Assembly (NCBI GenBank): GCA_002633005.1
Contig: NMRA01000275.1
Location: 1-64,000 of the forward strand
Reading direction: 5' to 3'
Source of the DNA: Phoronis australis
Lineage: Eukaryota > Phoronida > Phoronidae
Length of the DNA stretch: 64,000 nucleotides
Below the pieces are notes generated by a model. That model did no database searches and was not told the origin of the DNA. It saw only the letters and a program-made list of their open reading frames with translations. How positions within the stretch are numbered: position 1 is the stretch's first letter; each line of letters begins with the position of its first letter. The position numbers were made by a program, and so were the translations under genes. This document shows positions 59,410-64,000 of this stretch, piece by piece.

Positions 59410-59750
59410 CTATTGAAAGTAGACATGACATCCCAAATCATTCTATGCACCAACTGTTATATGGCTGGCTAAATAGGCTGGACCCAAGTTCTTGTTGGTA
59501 CATTGGCCCTAATGCTGTTGGCACACAAAATGACTGAGTGAGTTATGCTAATCCTCCACCTATTTTGCACAAAACATAATACTAAAACAATCATTTTTAT
59601 ATTTTTCAAATATCAACTACACAATGCCATTATTCAAGATAGAACAGTTTTACCAGTTCTAAAGACATACCAGTTGACTTGTCTACTTTGAATTAAAATG
59701 AAACAATTTTAAATTACTCATTTCATCAAGAGTTTACAAACAACATGTAC

Positions 59751-59931
59751 ATTTATTAGGAGGTTGCAGCTCCTTGGTGAGTCTCTTTTGATCCTTGTAT
59801 TCTCTGGTCATAGAATCCATCTAACCAATAGTGTGAATGTCGACATCCTTGAAGGTGGTCCACAAGTGTAGGTGTCCGTCCATCCATTAAAATATATCTA
59901 GATCTTCTCTATTTCTCCCAACTGATGTCCT
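59751..59931 (-). pseudogene. Damaged MBT-repeat exon
   Basis: After an acceptor (GCATTTCAG) the minus strand gives, in three different frames in order, DISWEK, IYFNGWTDTY and LWTTFKDVDIHTIG, then KELQPPN. In this order they correspond to the middle and end of an MBT repeat (ihFDGW-d-Yd-W ... DIHpvGW ... L-PP). Frame changes lie near 59900 and 59868, and stops occur at the codon before IYFNGW and at the position of the conserved Trp after DIHTIG. Its length (181 bp) does not restore the phase needed by the next exon. The exons on either side are intact, so this is either real decay of the gene or an assembly-quality problem. Confidence 0.55.
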
Positions 59932-60550
59932 CTGAAATGCGGACATGAAAAACATGAACTTTGGTAATTGTTTTTTACAAAAAAATGTAACTAACAATTA
60001 CTAAAGTTTAGCCCAACTAGCACCAAGAAGCCAGAATTATGCCCACATGCCAAAAATATTACAAGGATATCAATCAATAATAATGTACTAAAAATTTGAT
60101 AGATTGAAAGATTGCACTTGCAGAAGTATGAATGCATATTTTTTAATGTTTGTTACGAAATAGTCAATCCAATAAATACACAGATCCAGAAAGCACCAAG
60201 AGGCATTGTATCCGGGCTAAACAGAACACTACAAAAAAAATCTATATACAATTATACACACAATGTCATACATAAATTGACAAACTGCAATGTATTAAAT
60301 ATAAATGAATATGAACATAAATATATTATTGTCATACACAATAAGTGACTTTACAGTCAAGGTGATGATTTGAAAATAAGCACGTGTATATGATATCAAC
60401 TGACACAAATTAAAACGTGATAAATACATTGATCATAATTATTTTTGACATTTGTCACTTTATTTTGATATCAACCCTTAAGGTTTATTTTTCATTATTC
60501 ATCTCTAGTGATAGTCCCAAGGGTCTACTTTTGTATTCATACATTTCTCT

Positions 60551-61465
60551 ATGGAACACCTCAGATTGGTCACCCATATTTCCTTTAAGTTCAACATGGT
60601 CTACCTCATTCAACCACCTACCTCGTCGTCTACAAGACCTACGTTCGTTCTCTGCATTTTTTCTACATTTTTCTTTTTCTTTTTGACCTTTGACCCCTTA
60701 CTCCATTCGGGTGCAACGTTCTATCACTTTTCGTTCTTCCGATTCACTTCTCTCGTCCTACATCATTTCAAGGTAAGTCTCGGTTTTGATTTTAGCCCTC
60801 CGTTTTTACTCACGTGTTACCTCATGTCGTCCCATGTGCTCATCCTTGGCAGTTCTTACGTACGTTGGCTGGACAACTTCATGTCCGACCATCTCCAGTC
60901 CCGCTACCTCCACAACTACGACTTTCGCCCTTCCCGGGTCACCATTTCGTCCCTGGGCATCTCGGGCGGTACCCTTCTCGCCGGCCCCAAGTCCATCCAA
61001 CCGGCCACTCGTTCTCCTCCCGACCTCGTTTTTCTCCACATTGGCGGGAATAACCTCCACTCCACCTCCATCGACCCCCATGCCTTGGCCTCACACCTCA
61101 TTTCTTTCGCCCGTTTTTTGTTAATTGCCTACACGTCTGTCGTGTCCTAGTAGGGCAGGCGTTTCACCGATTACACGCTGGGAGGCGCTTTCGGTATTGC
61201 CTTCTCGCCTTCAACTCGTCCCTTAAATCTCTCCTGTCCCACCAGCCCCACATTTATTTTTAGATTCACAAGGAAAGTTTCTGGGCTAACCCCAACCACC
61301 TCTACCGCCCGGACGGAGTCCACTTTAACCACTCAGGCCTCCATAAACATGCTTTCAGCATGCGCGTAGCCATCGGTCACCACATACGCCAACTGGGCCC
61401 TATCACCCCTCTAGTCCTAACCCCCATCCCTCACGCCCCTGCCTTCCATACCAGGCATTTACTGT
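60551..61465 (+). pseudogene. SGNH-hydrolase domain of an Ngaro/DIRS-like retroelement
   Basis: The frame from about 60824 reads HVLILGSSYVRWLDNFM, then PDLVFLHIGGNNLH. These are the first and third blocks of SGNH/GDSL hydrolases, with the usual GDS altered to GSS. After stops near 61148 and 61262 another part gives FWANPNHLYRPDGVHFNHSG, the DGVH block with catalytic Asp and His. SGNH domains of this kind are known in Ngaro-type tyrosine-recombinase retrotransposons and in CR1 ORF1. The following split direct repeats favour the former. GC-rich compared with the surroundings, and it sits in the intron between MBT exons. Confidence 0.65.
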
Positions 61466-61529
61466 AACTGTAATTGGTTTTTGTTATACCCTCGAATTCT
61501 ACCTGACACCTCGTTCTAAGTATTCACAT

Positions 61530-61940
61530 TTTGGCGGTTTGCCTACAGGGGGCCTTATAATGCCCTGTTATAATAATCTCTACTTTCAGCAGTGTTTTTT
61601 CGACGAAGTTCTTTGATGACTCATGGTATTATTGATATCTCCATATTCACCTCCTCTCCAATTTCTTCTCTTTTGGCAGTTTGCCCTCTGGGGGCTTATC
61701 CCCTGCCTACAATACATTATTTCGGCGGTTACTTGGAGGTTTTTCTTTCTTAGTATCTGGCTTAAGTAGCCCCTCAGTTATCCCTCTCTCCGACCTCCAG
61801 GGGCTTGTACCCCTTGTTTCTAATCATATTTTATAATATCAAGTTCACTCAGTCCCATTTCGGCGGTTTGCCTGCAGGGGGCCTTACAACATCCTGTTCT
61901 AACCACTACTTTCGGCGGTGTTTCCCCCGACTAGGTTCTG
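61530..61940 (+). repeat. Split direct repeats downstream of the SGNH region
   Basis: A unit of about 85 bp with GGCGGTTTGCCTACAGGGGG occurs at 61530-61613 and again at 61858-61940. Shorter related pieces are at about 61672 and 61721. Such spaced direct repeats are expected at the end of Ngaro elements. Confidence 0.7.
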
Positions 61941-62342
61941 ACTTTCCTCTTAGGATTATAATATCCCCTTTATTTCCCATTTTTACTTATGTCCTGTTGC
62001 TGGTTGTCCCCGTCCCAGGGTCGCCACCCTGGTTTTCTCCCCAGTAGTCTACTCAGTATGTTTTTCTTTTCTAGCATGGCACCCAAGAAATCCACCAGAT
62101 CATCAATACACAAATCTTCAAGTCCTTTCGTGCAGCCTCCACCAGAAACAAGGCATGTTTGGTCAGAATTTTTTTTAAAAATTTGGACTCCCAGTTTTGA
62201 AATCGTATTTCAACATCTTAGGGTTGCTTTTTATATATTGTCTGAGGTATCACATATAAGTGATACACCAAGTTATGTAGACTTCGACAAAGATCAAAGG
62301 TTAAACTGAAGATAGACTCAAAAGTAAAAAGTAAAAGTACAC

Positions 62343-62899
62343 CAGCGCTTAACGCTTAAACACCAAGTCACATTTGGCGAAAATCTCAGGTCACCAAAAC
62401 TGAAAATCTCAGCGTAATTAATTCCGAGGTTTCTATCTGGTATATAAAAGTTTGCCAACCAAAAAAGGTCGAATGGCTGTAGCACCACACACTCCTCTGA
62501 TTTCACACATAAAAGTGTATGCGTACCTCAATTCTCTAACTCAAGTCCTCCACATAGAATGCTGACAACCACACAAACTGTTAGTACAAATTTTGCCGAT
62601 CCTGCCCTATTTTTACCGAACAATTTAGACTTCTGTCTGTTTACTTTCTGTTCTACTTTAAGCATGGTGGCAAATGCGTGATTTCACGAAATCAACGGAA
62701 CATTGTGAATCAAAGGTAATAAATCTAGGCAAAGTGTTAGTAATTTAAAGTTTGAAAGTCAACCCAAACTTTAAAAACCAATTTAGAGGGAATTATTGTT
62801 ACTTTGATACTCGTAGTGGTGACACGAAAATTTTTCCCAGGTTACCAAACACACTCTGAGGTTGCATTGACAACCTGGAGGTTGTCAAATCGAGCGCTG
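62343..62899. mobile_element. Dispersed repeat copy 2, hAT-like ends
   Basis: The outer ends read CAGCGCTTAACGC on the left and CAGCGCTCGATTTG inwards from the right, similar to hAT termini. The interior matches 40650-41250. Flanks share only TACA, so no convincing 8-bp duplication remains. It abuts the MBT exon at 62940. Confidence 0.5.
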
Positions 62900-62939
62900 T
62901 ACAAAATGCAAAATTAACCAGAATGGGTATAGTACTTAC

Positions 62940-63028
62940 TGACAGTAGCTACGCAAATCGCACTCGGTGTTTTCTTATCTCTCGCCTCGAGCCGCATCCC
63001 CTTTTCAACAGGAATATTGTATCTCGGT
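62940..63028 (-). CDS. MBT-repeat protein exon (core of a repeat)
   Basis: An 89-bp minus-strand exon lies between acceptor TCTTTTGCAG and donor GTAAGTAC, both strong. In the phase leaving one base at each end it reads PRYNIPVEKGMRLEARDKKT and PSAICVATV, the most conserved segment of the MBT repeat (GMkLEA-D---p--icvATV). It pairs with the exons at 59751-59931 (end of the same repeat) and 59305-59409 (next repeat). The protein would be a chromatin reader of the L3MBTL/SFMBT/MBTD1 group; which one cannot be decided from so little sequence. The intron downstream contains the SGNH retroelement and a MITE. Confidence 0.75.
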
Positions 63029-64000
63029 CTGCAAAAGATATTACCAATCATTAGGCACTTCTGTTAAAGTTACACAGTTCAGTAATACTATTTGAGAAAG
63101 ATAGAGACCAGTTCAACACCAATGAAGTGCTGCGTGAAAATTGAGTTCACAGAGGCAGACTGACCACTTTCAAAGGGGCCTGGGTCAGGGTATATTTGTG
63201 AGTATAAGGGGCTTCAATCTCACCTTTAACATTACATACAACTTCATACTTCTCAATTATTATCATGAATCAATTTTCAAATAACACGGCTTGTAATTCC
63301 TGCATATGACCTGCCTGTAGTTTGTTTTAGCCTGTCAACAATAGAATACGATCATAGTACAACCGTCCATCAGTCATATCTTGTCTGTGTGACATCATTC
63401 AATCATCAGATAACAAAATATGCAGTGTTGGTCAATGATTTCATGCGAGAATTCTGATGAGTACTTAATTAAAATGTATAATGCACACACGTTAATGTAT
63501 AAGTCTACGCAAACCCTGCACGTAGTCATAAACAAAGATGCTGTTCTAAAAGTTAATCACTTAAAATATGATTTCCAAATTTTTTCAACCGTGTACAAGT
63601 AATTTCCATCAAAAAAGATGACCTGTAAAAATTATTGTCACTTGTGAATACGAACTTACAGGTGATTAATTTTTCCACAGACAAACTGTTAGAGAGAAAT
63701 GCCATGTTTTACACTGGGTGAATGACCTACTAGAGTGTACATATCGCAAGAGAAATGACACCATGTTGACCTCCAGAGAGACATGTTTGCCCAAAGTGCA
63801 TAAACAATAGACCACACCAGACATACATGGACAATCTTCACCAGAGGTAAATCTTATTACAGCAGCTTCTTTGAACATTAACTGTCAATCAGATATTACT
63901 AAATTAATATGATTAACAATTTCATGTTGTCATGTGGTGAATATCTTGCTGATAGGTGGTTGAAACAACACAATTCGATTTGGATATAATAATGAGTATA
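63029..64000. other. No further exon identified
   Basis: Presumed 5'-ward intron of the MBT gene; only short chance frames are visible. Confidence 0.35.

Noticed and set aside
60786-61124. Several overlapping open frames on both strands
   Set aside because: Shadows of the GC-rich SGNH hydrolase region; only the frame beginning HVLILGSSY has domain motifs.
1-64000. CRISPR arrays, operons, integrons or phage genes
   Set aside because: Repeats here have irregular spacing and transposon structure, and the coding signals are spliced eukaryotic exons; nothing prokaryotic was found.

Overview
This window looks like a piece of a repeat-rich animal nuclear genome, most probably a marine invertebrate. 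The basis is spliced-exon signals with GT/AG borders, degenerate TTAGGG-type interstitial repeats, and a mixture of animal transposon classes: foldback elements, Penelope, Harbinger, Ngaro-like elements, non-LTR retrotransposons and tRNA-derived SINEs. There are no operons, no bacterial promoters and no long uninterrupted genes. The base composition is AT-rich. One assembly gap (28202-29019) and two single Ns (42501, 55636) are present. The species cannot be fixed from sequence alone; a deuterostome such as a hemichordate, echinoderm or amphioxus is only a guess.

Layout. 1.18-5.11 kb is a complete foldback transposon with long inverted repeats built of short tandem units and an exact 8-bp target duplication. 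5.36-15.27 kb is the first copy of a large direct segmental duplication; the second copy is at 43.67-50.90 kb. Copy 1 carries an extra 2,683-bp element bounded by TTAA duplications. Copy 2 preserves the matching empty site, and the element holds a broken ubiquitin-specific-protease fragment. 16.4-19.1 kb holds a TIR element beside a decayed non-LTR retrotransposon RNase H region. 22-29.3 kb holds three TIR elements of one family (ends in CCGTA with GGTTAACCGCCC-like subterminal repeats) and a second decayed reverse transcriptase. 29.6-33.2 kb is a nest of Penelope-like, Harbinger-like and other inverted-repeat sequence. 33.6-37.3 kb is a tandem array (about 147-bp subunits, about 430-bp higher unit) with CTCF-consensus-like motifs. 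41.4-42.5 kb is a third decayed reverse transcriptase ending in a microsatellite.

Host genes are thin. On the minus strand, exons at 62940-63028 and 59305-59409, with a damaged exon at 59751-59931 between them, read as MBT (malignant brain tumour) repeats of a chromatin-binding protein. Ngaro-like and other repeats sit in the intron. Three further minus-strand exon candidates lie at 43199-43362, 37374-37493 (a membrane helix) and 33229-33431 (faintly like a COR domain). Whether they form one gene is unknown.

The right part (51-63 kb) also contains a hAT-like MITE, degenerate telomere-like sequence, two arrays of palindromic units with octamer-bearing arms, a pair of tRNA-like SINE copies, a head-to-head Penelope pair and an SGNH-hydrolase pseudogene.
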